Source: Terriglobia bacterium (GTDB lineage Bacteria > Acidobacteriota > Terriglobia > UBA7540). Taken from it: 33,533 bases of DNA. Shown here piece after piece: positions 1 to 7,246 of this stretch (position 1 is the first letter of the stretch; each line of letters opens with the position of its first letter). The stretch lies in contig JASHPE010000031.1 in assembly GCA_030038235.1 (NCBI GenBank), positions 1 to 33,533 on the forward strand, in the 5' to 3' direction. Position numbers and translations under genes: made by a program. The notes below the pieces were generated by a model, which was given only the letters and a program-made list of their open reading frames with translations, was not told where the DNA came from and ran no database searches.

Positions 1-23
1 TCGGTGTTCGCGCCGTTCCGGTT

Positions 24-29
24 TATAAT
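24..29 (+). promoter_or_regulatory. Perfect -10 hexamer upstream of uvrA
   Basis: A perfect TATAAT lies about 110 bases upstream of the preferred uvrA start. The -35 position with a 17-base spacer falls on the first six bases of the window and matches the consensus poorly. The call rests on the -10 element alone. No SOS-box-like palindrome was recognised next to it. Confidence 0.4.
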
Positions 30-140
30 GAAAGATTACATCTCCGGCAGCCAACGTTCCAGCAACCCTGCTCACGCCCCGCAAGGCTGAGAACGGGTCG
101 ATTGCTGCAACCCTGCCGTCCGGAGCTGAGGATCACTCCT

Positions 141-3100
141 GTGCCCGTCACCACTAAAAAGCTGACCAAGCGAGCGCGGCGCGGCGCTTCCCCGCCCCAA
201 GCGCAGGCCTTTTCTGCGCCTTCAGTCCGTACTACGAACCATCAGGAGACGAACTTTCATCCCGATGCCATTGTGGTCCGCGGCGCGCGCGTCCACAACC
301 TAAAGAACATCGACTGCGAGATTCCCCACAACCAGCTTACAGTGGTTACAGGAGTCTCCGGGTCCGGCAAATCCAGCCTGGCTTTCGACACGATCTACGC
401 CGAAGGACAGCGCCGCTACGTAGAGTCGCTCTCCGCCTACGCCCGCCAGTTCCTCGACCGCATGGAGAAGCCGGACGTCGACACGATCGAGGGCATTGCG
501 CCCGCGGTGGCCATCCGGCAGAAGAACACCACCCGCAACCCGCGATCCACCGTCGCCACGGCCACTGAGATCTATGATTACCTGCGGCTGCTCTACGCCC
601 GCATCGGCATCACCATCTGCCCGCGTTGCGGCGAGGTGGTGAAGAAAGACACGGTGGACGAAATCGCCGGGCGGCTGCTGGCTCTCGACCCCGGACGGCG
701 CTTCTACGTGCTGTTCCGCCTCCAGACCGAGGAAGCAGTGAAGGGTCAGGCCGTGCGGCGTCCTGTCAAGCGTTCGGAATCGGCTCCGGCGGATGGCCCC
801 GCAGTCGGTCCGCCCGCCACGAGCGCCCAACCCGCCGCTGGAGACATCCTTAAGGCGCGGCTCAGCGAATTGCGCGCGCAGGGATTCAATCGCCTGTATC
901 AGGACGGCCGGACGTTCGAGTTCTCCACGCCGGAGTCCCTGCTTGACGTCGACTTTTCGCGGCCGGTTTACGTGCTGGTCGATCGCCTCGTGACCGGCCC
1001 CGACATCCGGCAGCGCGTGGTGGACTCCGTCGAGATCTGCTACCGCGAATGCGGCGAAGCGGTGATGGAATTCGTACCACCGGCGCCGGATCCTGCGGGG
1101 ACATCCGTAGGCTCGACGCCACCAGCCCCGGAGCGCCTGGTTTTCAATGAGCGCTTCGAGTGCAAGCGCTGCGGGCTCGCTTACCCCGACCCGGAGCCCC
1201 GGCTGTTCTCATTCAACAATCCCTTTGGCGCCTGCCCACGATGCCAGGGCTTCGGCAACACCATCGACTTCGATTTCGATCGCGTGATTCCGAGCAAGGG
1301 CAAGTCGCTCGCCGAAGGCGCGGTGGATCCCTGGACCAAGCCGCGCTATCGCACGTGGTTCAACGCCATGAAGACGGAGGCTCGAGCCCGCGGCATCCCG
1401 CTTGACGTGCCGTATTACCAGCTCACGCCCGACCAGCGGCGATGGGTGCTCGATGGTGACGATACGTTTGGCGGCGTCCGCGGGTTCTTTGAGCTACTGG
1501 AGCGCAAGAAGTACAAGCTGCACGTGCGCGTTTTTCTCAGCCGGTATCGCGGCTACGCCGTCTGCCCCGACTGTCATGGCGGCAGACTGCAGCGCGAGGC
1601 CCTGAACATCCGCGTGGCCGGCAAGACCCTGACCGAGGTCTGCGCGCTCTCCATCGAGGAGGCGGATCGGTTCTTTGCCTCGCTCGCGCTTCGGCCGCAC
1701 GAGATGCAGGTGGCGGACAAGGTCCTGACGGAGGTCCGATCGCGCCTGCGGTTTCTGGTGGAAGTGGGACTCGAATATCTCACCCTGGACCGCTTGGCGT
1801 CGTCGCTCTCCGGCGGTGAAGCGCAGCGCATCCAGCTTGCCACCGCGCTCGGGTCGAGCCTGGTGGGCACGCTTTACGTGCTTGACGAGCCCTCCATCGG
1901 CCTGCACGCGCGCGACACCGGGCGCCTGATCGGCATTCTCAAGAGCCTGCGCGATATCGGCAACACCATCCTGGTGGTGGAGCACGATCCCGAGATGATG
2001 CGCGAGTCCGACTACGTGCTCGACCTCGGACCGGGCGCGGGCGAGCGCGGCGGACGCGTGGTCGCCGCCGGCACGTTGGCGGAGATCGTCCGCAACCGCG
2101 ATTCGCTCACCGGCCGCTATCTCTCCGGCGAAATGCAGGTGCAGGTCCCGGCTCGACGGCGCCGTCCCGGCTCGCACTGGCTGCGCTTGCGCGGCGCGCG
2201 CGAGCACAACCTGAAGTCAATCGACGTTGAGATTCCGCTCGGCCTGATGGTAGCGATCAGCGGCGTTTCCGGCTCCGGCAAGTCCACGTTGGTGCACGAT
2301 GTACTCTACCAGGCGCTTGCGGCCCGCCGCGGTGCGCCCGCAGCCCGCGCCGATTTCGACGCGCTGGAGGGCGACAACGCCGTCGGCGAGGTCATCCTGG
2401 TGGACCAGTCGCCGCTCGGCCGTACTCCGCGCTCGAATCCCGTCACCTACATGAAGGCCTACGACACCGTCCGGGAGATCTTTGCCTCCACACAGGAGGC
2501 TCGGGAGCGAGGCTATACTGCCAGCCACTTTTCGTTCAACCTTCCCGGCGGGCGCTGCGAGACCTGCCAGGGCGCGGGCACGGTGACGGTGGAGATGCAG
2601 TTCCTGGCCGACGTGGAACTGGTGTGCGAAGAGTGCGGCGGCAAGCGCTTCAAGCCCGGCATTCTGGAAATCCAGTACAAGGGCCGGACTATTCACGACG
2701 TGCTTGGTATGACGGTGCGCGAGGCCCTGGCATTCTTCAGCGGACACGGCAAGATCACGAACAAGTTGCGGGTACTGGAGGAGGTGGGCCTGGGATACCT
2801 ACGTCTGGGGCAGTCCGGCACCACGCTTTCGGGCGGCGAGGCCCAGCGCGTGCGCCTCGCGGCCCATATCGCCGGCGAATCCTCCGCTCTGACGAACGGC
2901 AGCGCGAGCAGCCCCGGCGACGGCGACTATTACGTCACGCGCTCCGGTCGCCCGCTCTTTATCTTTGACGAGCCCACCACCGGTCTGCATTTTGACGACA
3001 TTCACAAGCTGCTGGCGGCCTTCCGCAAACTCATCGAAGCCGGCGGCACCGTGCTGGTGATCGAGCACAATCTCGATGTGCTCAAAACGGCGGATTGGAT

Positions 3101-3260
3101 CATCGACCTCGGACCGGAGGGGGGTGACCGCGGCGGCAGGATCGTGGCAACGGGCCCACCGGAAGAGATTGTGCGGCATGCGGAATCATACACGGGGCGC
3201 TATCTGGCCCCATATCTGGCCGGGCGCGAGGTTGAAACCGGCTCGGAATTGCGCGGATGA
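141..3260 (+). CDS. uvrA: UvrA, excinuclease ABC subunit A (DNA damage recognition ATPase)
   Basis: UvrA dimerises, scans DNA for bulky lesions and loads UvrB in nucleotide excision repair. Two ABC ATPase halves are visible. The first has Walker [10 protein letters not shown] near residue 70, zinc-finger CxxC pairs (CKRC and CPRC), signature [12 protein letters not shown] and Walker B YVLDEPS. The second has GVSGSGKST, a CETC...CEEC zinc finger, [12 protein letters not shown] and [11 protein letters not shown]. The UvrB-binding region is present, so this is UvrA1-like. At about 1039 residues it is longer than the E. coli protein (about 940). The extra length comes from a basic N-terminal tail, an Ala/Pro-rich insert at nt 740-850 and a 20-residue Gly/Ser-rich insert before the second Walker B. 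I chose GTG at 141 because GAGG lies nine bases upstream; an in-frame TTG at 102 lacks a good ribosome site. Confidence 0.96.
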   Translation: MPVTTKKLTKRARRGASPPQAQAFSAPSVRTTNHQETNFHPDAIVVRGARVHNLKNIDCEIPHNQLTVVTGVSGSGKSSLAFDTIYAEGQRRYVESLSAYARQFLDRMEKPDVDTIEGIAPAVAIRQKNTTRNPRSTVATATEIYDYLRLLYARIGITICPRCGEVVKKDTVDEIAGRLLALDPGRRFYVLFRLQTEEAVKGQAVRRPVKRSESAPADGPAVGPPATSAQPAAGDILKARLSELRAQGFNRLYQDGRTFEFSTPESLLDVDFSRPVYVLVDRLVTGPDIRQRVVDSVEICYRECGEAVMEFVPPAPDPAGTSVGSTPPAPERLVFNERFECKRCGLAYPDPEPRLFSFNNPFGACPRCQGFGNTIDFDFDRVIPSKGKSLAEGAVDPWTKPRYRTWFNAMKTEARARGIPLDVPYYQLTPDQRRWVLDGDDTFGGVRGFFELLERKKYKLHVRVFLSRYRGYAVCPDCHGGRLQREALNIRVAGKTLTEVCALSIEEADRFFASLALRPHEMQVADKVLTEVRSRLRFLVEVGLEYLTLDRLASSLSGGEAQRIQLATALGSSLVGTLYVLDEPSIGLHARDTGRLIGILKSLRDIGNTILVVEHDPEMMRESDYVLDLGPGAGERGGRVVAAGTLAEIVRNRDSLTGRYLSGEMQVQVPARRRRPGSHWLRLRGAREHNLKSIDVEIPLGLMVAISGVSGSGKSTLVHDVLYQALAARRGAPAARADFDALEGDNAVGEVILVDQSPLGRTPRSNPVTYMKAYDTVREIFASTQEARERGYTASHFSFNLPGGRCETCQGAGTVTVEMQFLADVELVCEECGGKRFKPGILEIQYKGRTIHDVLGMTVREALAFFSGHGKITNKLRVLEEVGLGYLRLGQSGTTLSGGEAQRVRLAAHIAGESSALTNGSASSPGDGDYYVTRSGRPLFIFDEPTTGLHFDDIHKLLAAFRKLIEAGGTVLVIEHNLDVLKTADWIIDLGPEGGDRGGRIVATGPPEEIVRHAESYTGRYLAPYLAGREVETGSELRG

Positions 3261-3274
3261 GCGACTTGCCTCAT

Positions 3275-3436
3275 TCAAAACCAAGGCCTTTCGGCCCCGT
3301 GAACCACAGCAATCACGTCGATTTGATCGGCCTTGATAGGGTAAACGATGCGGTAGTGACCCTCGAAAACCTCGCGGATTCGGCCGACTCCCTCTACGTC
3401 TGAAAGCAGGACGCTGTGCAAGTACGAGATCATCAT
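3275..3436 (-). pseudogene. RelE/ParE-family toxin, C-terminal remnant
   Basis: This 53-codon reading frame encodes the typical ParE/RelE C-terminal strand pattern: GRIREVFEGHYRIVYPI, then IDVIAVVHGAERPWF and stop. Family members are usually 90-100 residues. Here the N-terminal helical half is absent; only about 15 unrelated codons precede the conserved part, and an in-frame TAG sits directly upstream of the two ATG codons. It lies 17 bases downstream of the XRE gene on the same strand. The sequence shows a truncated relic; loss of toxin function is inference. Confidence 0.7.
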
Positions 3437-3452
3437 CTATTGGAGCGATGAC
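3420..3452 (+). pseudogene. HicB antitoxin N-terminal remnant (11 codons)
   Basis: Read on the plus strand, these bases encode KYEIIIYWSDD, the near-invariant opening strand of one HicB antitoxin subfamily. The preceding codon is TGC rather than a start, and after 11 codons the similarity stops. It overlaps, on the opposite strand, the non-homologous start of the ParE remnant. It is best read as a scar of a lost hicB gene. The match is short and from memory, so chance similarity cannot be excluded. Confidence 0.45.
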
Positions 3453-3453
3453 T

Positions 3454-3840
3454 TCACAGGCCGCCGGACCGGGCGGCGAGCTTGCGTGCGAAATCCAGCA
3501 GAAGAGATCTTTCGGACTCCGTCATCTTTTCTACCAACCCTTTCAATTCCAGCAGAAGGCGTGCTTCGGTTCCCGCCGGCCCAACTTGGTTCGCCACTTC
3601 TTCCAGCGAAGCGCCCGGAGCCTGGTGCGGTAATACGGCGGCCTCCTCTGTGCGGAAGAGGCGGTAGATAGGGACGTCCAAGGCGAAAGCGAACCTCTCC
3701 AAAGTTTCGAGCGAAGGAACCGTGTGGCCGTGCTCCACACGGGAGATATAGCACCGGAGCAGGCCGGTGGACTTTTCAATGTCGCCCTGCGAAAGATTTC
3801 TCTCTTCGCGAAGCTGGCGGAGTCTCTGGCCGATCAACAT
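3454..3840 (-). CDS. XRE-family helix-turn-helix transcriptional regulator
   Basis: A 128-residue protein. Residues 4-60 form a Cro/CI-type HTH: IGQRLRQLREERNLSQ, then a second helix and ISRVEHGHTVPSLETLERF, the typical XRE recognition and scaffold helices. The C-terminal half is acidic and helical, ending in MTESERSLLLDFARKL, a form I associate with small stand-alone XRE regulators of Acidobacteriota. The target is unknown. It is divergent from the ACT-domain gene with about 200 bases between them, and a GAAGGC...GCCTTC inverted repeat in that gap could be its operator. The toxin remnant behind it suggests, but does not prove, a former antitoxin role. Confidence 0.85.
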   Translation of the reverse strand: MLIGQRLRQLREERNLSQGDIEKSTGLLRCYISRVEHGHTVPSLETLERFAFALDVPIYRLFRTEEAAVLPHQAPGASLEEVANQVGPAGTEARLLLELKGLVEKMTESERSLLLDFARKLAARSGGL

Positions 3841-3870
3841 AACATCACCCTAAGGCTTGACCTAGTTTCG

Positions 3871-3887
3871 GAAGGCTTATTGCCTTC
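3871..3887. promoter_or_regulatory. Inverted repeat in the XRE/ACT divergent region
   Basis: GAAGGC and GCCTTC are separated by five bases, about 30 bases upstream of the XRE start. The size and place fit an autoregulatory operator for the XRE protein. This is inference; no second copy was seen. Confidence 0.3.
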
Positions 3888-3932
3888 TGAACTACCTATC
3901 GTCCAATTAAGCTAAATGAATGAGTCTTTGCC

Positions 3933-3960
3933 TTGACCCATAGGCGGGGCTTGCTATATA
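3933..3960 (+). promoter_or_regulatory. Sigma-70-type promoter for the ACT-domain gene
   Basis: TTGACC at 3933-3938 is followed after 16 bases by TATATA at 3955-3960, or after 18 bases by TATATT. Both hexamers are near consensus. Transcription would start near 3967 and leave a leader of about 80 bases. Confidence 0.6.
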
Positions 3961-3980
3961 TTTGGCTAACACCGAACTCG

Positions 3981-4036
3981 GAAACGGGGGTTTCGACTGT
4001 CGGGAATCCTACGTTCCCGAGCGTGAGAGAAGGAGG
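3981..4036 (+). promoter_or_regulatory. Two-hairpin leader and strong ribosome site
   Basis: The leader holds two small hairpins. The first is GAAAC/GTTTC around GGGG (3981-3994). The second is TCGGGAA/TTCCCGA around a seven-base loop (4000-4020). A perfect AAGGAGG follows at 4030-4036, eight bases before the ATG. No known riboswitch class was recognised. Confidence 0.4.
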
Positions 4037-4044
4037 TTATTCAA

Positions 4045-4461
4045 ATGTCTACCAACCGAGAATTCACTCTTCACCTGGAGGATCGGCCAGGAACACTTGC
4101 TCAGGTCTGCCGCGGTCTTGCCGATCATGGCGTGAATATTCTGGCGCTTCAAGCGACACCTGGAGGAGGCAAGAGCCAGGTTCGCTTCGTGGTGGACAAT
4201 CCGACCACTGCCAAGACCGTCCTCGATCGCGAGCGCAAGAGCTACACCGAAACTCAAGTCGCTCAGATCAGGCTGGCCAACCGGCCGGGCGAATTGGCAC
4301 GAGCCGCTGCCCGGCTCAGCGAAGCCAACATCAACATCAACTACATCTACTCCGGGCTTGAGACGGGCACGAACGCGCCGATCTTGATTTTTGGCGTAAC
4401 CGACGCGGGGCGGGCTTCGACCATGCTGGAGGGGACTGCTGCTGGCACTACCGGCGCCTAG
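4045..4461 (+). CDS. Tandem ACT-domain protein
   Basis: This 138-residue protein is two ACT modules and nothing else. The first begins FTLHLEDRPGTLAQVCRGLA (residues 7-26). The second begins VAQIRLANRPGELARAAARL, each with the RPG(T/E)LA turn that usually frames a small-ligand site. ACT domains bind amino acids or other small ligands and control enzymes or transcription. Stand-alone pairs are common and mostly uncharacterised. The ligand here is not predictable. The ATG is fixed by the AAGGAGG eight bases upstream. The gene is monocistronic: its own promoter lies upstream and it converges on the next gene across a stem-loop. Confidence 0.88.
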   Translation: MSTNREFTLHLEDRPGTLAQVCRGLADHGVNILALQATPGGGKSQVRFVVDNPTTAKTVLDRERKSYTETQVAQIRLANRPGELARAAARLSEANININYIYSGLETGTNAPILIFGVTDAGRASTMLEGTAAGTTGA

Positions 4462-4482
4462 CAAGCCTCACCCTAGTGTTAA

Positions 4483-4514
4483 TGGGGCCATTCGGTCACG
4501 CTAGAGTGGCCCCA
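4483..4514. terminator. Stem-loop between convergent genes
   Basis: TGGGGCCA and TGGCCCCA form an 8-bp perfect stem around 16 bases, between the stop of the ACT gene and the stop of the glycosyltransferase gene. There is no T-run on either side, so it is at most a weak or bidirectional terminator. Confidence 0.4.
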
Positions 4515-4529
4515 CCGACAATCCTGAAA

Positions 4530-6110
4530 TCAGGGACACGGGTTCCATCCCTGCCGAAGCGCAACTGTGACGCGACTCACCACGCTCTGCCAGTCACCTG
4601 CCGTAGCCTGTCGGAACAGGCGTGCCGTCGGGTACCAGGGACTATCCTCACGCTCCAATAGCCAGCGCCAGTCGCAGCCCTTGTTCAGCAGGATCCACAC
4701 CGGCTTGCCCATGGCCCCGGCCAAATGCGCCACGGCGCTGTCGATGGAAATCACCAGGTCGAGGTTGGCCACGATCGCCGCCGTATCGGAAAAGTCTTTG
4801 AGCTCTCCCGCAAGGTCAGTCAGGCGTGTGCCGGGCGGCATCTGGCTCGCCTGCTCGCTTCCAGGGCCGACTTGCAACGAGTAAAAGGTCACGTCGGGAA
4901 CGTTGATCAGGGGCAAGAGCTGGTCCATGGGAATGGACCGCAAGCGATCACGATGGTGGGTGGGATTTCCGCCCCAGACCAGTCCAACGCGCCGGGTATC
5001 GCCGGCGAGCCGGTACCGCCACGCCTCGGTCAGGGCCGGGTCCGGCAATACATAGGGGACCTTCGCCGGAATCGTGCTCAACTCGGTGGCGAAGGCCAAG
5101 GGAAGACTGAGTAACGGGCATCGCCAGGCGCAGTCGGGCAGGGTCTCGCCGCCACTGATCACCTGCGATGCGCCCTCGATTCCCGCCAGCAGCCGACGCA
5201 GTCCGGGCTGGACTTCCAGCACAACTTCTCCGCCCTGCGCGGCGACCGGCGCGACGTAGCGTGCGAACTGAAGCGTGTCGCCGAAACCTTGCTCGGCGTA
5301 AAGCAGGATGCGCGCGCCTTCGAGCGGCCCGCCCTTCCAACGACGTTGCGGCAGCTTGCGCTCGTCGCCGATCCCGACCTTCCAGCGCGACTCGTACTCA
5401 CGCCAACCGAGCGACAAATTGCCCTCCAGCAAATGAATCATCCCCAGGTTCACGGTCGCCACAGCCGAGTCGGCCTCCAACGTCCGGAGACGACGGAAGC
5501 AATCGGAGGCTTCGGCGAGTTCGCCGAGTCCGTAAAGAACGAATCCCAGATCGGCGTAGGCGGCTGTCAGGTTCGGGTCGTGCTTGATAGCGTCGCGGTA
5601 CGCATCGGCTGCGGAGACGAGGTCGCCTTTACGCTCGAACAGATATCCCAGGGCGGCTCGGGTCCGCGCAGAGTCCGGCTTAAGGATGAGGGAGCGGCGG
5701 AAAGCTTGGATGGCTGCGCCGAAGTTGCCCAGATTCGTGAGAACGAGGCCAAGATCGCTGTAAATTCCGTAGTTCTTCGGGTCGAGCGCCAGGGCGCGCT
5801 GGTAAAGTTCCGCCGCGGCCTCAAGCGCGCCGCCGCGAGAGAGCACCCTCGCCAGGTGGCAGTAAGACTCCGGGGAATCGGGCTTCAGCGCCACAGCCCG
5901 GCCATAGGCCTCGGCGGCGGCGGCAAAGTCGCCGAACCGTTCCTGCACTTCGGCGAGATGGTGGTGGGCCTGTGCGGAATCGGGGCGAAGCTCCGTCACC
6001 CGCCGCAAACAATCGATCGCAGCCTGGGTCTCCCCGTTGGCCAGGTGGGCGCGGGCACGGTTGTTGAGCGCGTCCGGGTCTCCGGTAAGGCTAGCACTGA
6101 GCGACTGCAT
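4530..6110 (-). CDS. TPR-repeat protein with GT9/GT41-like glycosyltransferase C-terminus
   Basis: This is a 526-residue cytoplasmic protein with no signal peptide. Residues 1 to about 265 are tandem TPRs; each carries the spaced A..LG/LA..Y..A and P-at-32 pattern, for example AYGRAVALKPDSPESYCHLA. The C-terminal half has YAEQGFGDTLQFARY, VGLVWGGNPTHHRDRLRS and DLVISIDSAVAHLAGAMGKPVW. These match the GT9/heptosyltransferase-like fold seen in bacterial TPR-glycosyltransferase proteins related to O-GlcNAc transferase. The WGGNP and DSAVAHLAG segments are expected to form the nucleotide-sugar site. Donor and acceptor are unknown. It starts 15 bases after the unknown 320-aa gene, so the two probably share a transcript. 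Confidence 0.82.
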   Translation of the reverse strand: MQSLSASLTGDPDALNNRARAHLANGETQAAIDCLRRVTELRPDSAQAHHHLAEVQERFGDFAAAAEAYGRAVALKPDSPESYCHLARVLSRGGALEAAAELYQRALALDPKNYGIYSDLGLVLTNLGNFGAAIQAFRRSLILKPDSARTRAALGYLFERKGDLVSAADAYRDAIKHDPNLTAAYADLGFVLYGLGELAEASDCFRRLRTLEADSAVATVNLGMIHLLEGNLSLGWREYESRWKVGIGDERKLPQRRWKGGPLEGARILLYAEQGFGDTLQFARYVAPVAAQGGEVVLEVQPGLRRLLAGIEGASQVISGGETLPDCAWRCPLLSLPLAFATELSTIPAKVPYVLPDPALTEAWRYRLAGDTRRVGLVWGGNPTHHRDRLRSIPMDQLLPLINVPDVTFYSLQVGPGSEQASQMPPGTRLTDLAGELKDFSDTAAIVANLDLVISIDSAVAHLAGAMGKPVWILLNKGCDWRWLLEREDSPWYPTARLFRQATAGDWQSVVSRVTVALRQGWNPCP

Positions 6111-6125
6111 TTAGACCTATGGAGA

Positions 6126-7088
6126 TCAGATGAGTCCCGTTTTTTCGAGCATGTCGCCGGGTCCCCCGGGGGCCTTCCATCGAGTCGTTCGGATGGATTG
6201 TGCGGTGCCGTCGCCGCTCGAAAGGGCAAGTTGAGCTGCGTTGTAGTGCATCGAGAACCATTCACTTCCCGGCTGCAGTTCCTGTTGGTTACCGGTGGGC
6301 TTGGTCGGGTTGTTTAGCACTGCGATGGCGCTTGTCAAATCGAGCCCGACGGTGAAGCTCAATGCTGCCGCCCCCCAAAGGTGGCAACCCAACGAATACA
6401 GGTAATTGTCACGGCTCCCATTTTGGATCAGGTCCACGCGGCCTTTCGTTGCCTTGATCGTGCCGAAATAGGGCGCCCAGTTACCTTCTGAGACGCCGTT
6501 TGAGAGGTTTATGCGCAGGATATTGTGTTGGGCCAGAACCTCTTGCACCGGCTGTAAGCCCATCCACATGGTACAATCCCGGGTGTCGACGGCGAAGGGC
6601 CGCAACTGACCCTGAGTGTCGAGCGGAACCGCATCGATAACCCGCACCATAAGCCCTCGATGGCCGGTTACGAGCACCTTGACGTCGTCCAAGCCTCCGG
6701 CGGCAGGAAGGTCCGGCCACTCGACGCCATAGCTCTCGCCTTTCTCGTAGTACTGGCGGAGTTCATCCGCTTTTCCCCACAGGCTATGCACCGCGTCATA
6801 CCGCAGTCGAAGACCAGGCTGATCGAACGCGCCGTACTGCGCGGCCGTCTGGCACCAGTTCTTATAGTCTTCGAGCCACTCGATGCAGGCATCGATGATT
6901 TGCTGAACGGCGCCACGCATCATTCTGGGATTGTTTATCTGTTGCGCCCAGTCATGGGTTTGCAGACGGCGATCGATCCTAAGTAAATCAAGGTCCCGGA
7001 CACGTCCAAAGTACTGGACCGGTGTAGTGAGCTTATAGAACTGGTCATAGCTATAGATTTCGGGTGGTCTCATTGCCGGGGGCGCCAT
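6126..7088 (-). CDS. Hypothetical protein, 320 residues, no recognised domain
   Basis: I do not recognise a family. The start is set by AAGGAGG seven bases before the ATG at 7088. The open frame continues far upstream to 7754, but that part is antisense-type low-complexity Arg/Gly sequence overlapping the next gene. The N-terminal half is rich in Tyr, Trp and Gln (IYSYDQFYKL, then a helix around CIEWLEDYKNW). The second half is mixed alpha/beta, with VKVLVTGHRGLMVRVID and DNYLYSLGCHLWGAAALSF. There is no signal peptide or convincing membrane segment. It is followed 15 bases later by the TPR-glycosyltransferase, so it could be that enzyme's substrate or partner; this is inference from position. 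Confidence 0.7.
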   Translation of the reverse strand: MAPPAMRPPEIYSYDQFYKLTTPVQYFGRVRDLDLLRIDRRLQTHDWAQQINNPRMMRGAVQQIIDACIEWLEDYKNWCQTAAQYGAFDQPGLRLRYDAVHSLWGKADELRQYYEKGESYGVEWPDLPAAGGLDDVKVLVTGHRGLMVRVIDAVPLDTQGQLRPFAVDTRDCTMWMGLQPVQEVLAQHNILRINLSNGVSEGNWAPYFGTIKATKGRVDLIQNGSRDNYLYSLGCHLWGAAALSFTVGLDLTSAIAVLNNPTKPTGNQQELQPGSEWFSMHYNAAQLALSSGDGTAQSIRTTRWKAPGGPGDMLEKTGLI

Positions 7089-7181
7089 GGTAATCCTCCT
7101 TGTATTCGTCCTGACGGGACTTCCTGCTCGGAAACAATGGGTAAGCGCCTGAGCGCGCCGAAGATGATAGCAGAAGAAGGG

Positions 7182-7210
7182 AGCGCAGACTCGCTGACTG
7201 AGTCTGCGCT
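7182..7210 (-). terminator. Strong stem-loop after the S74 gene
   Basis: AGCGCAGACTC and GAGTCTGCGCT form an 11-bp perfect stem with a seven-base loop, 37 bases beyond the stop codon. It lacks a long T-run but is well placed to end the transcript before the next ribosome site. Confidence 0.55.
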
Positions 7211-7246
7211 GCCTCCCTTGAAGGGTCGTCTCGGAGACCGTCCGCT

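Noticed and set aside
3981-4020. Leader hairpins as a mini-ykkC (guanidine-II) riboswitch
   Set aside because: The loops lack the ACGR tetraloops that define that class.
5289-6317. 342-residue plus-strand open frame
   Set aside because: It is antisense to the TPR-glycosyltransferase and shows no domain pattern. It is a shadow of high-GC coding on the other strand.
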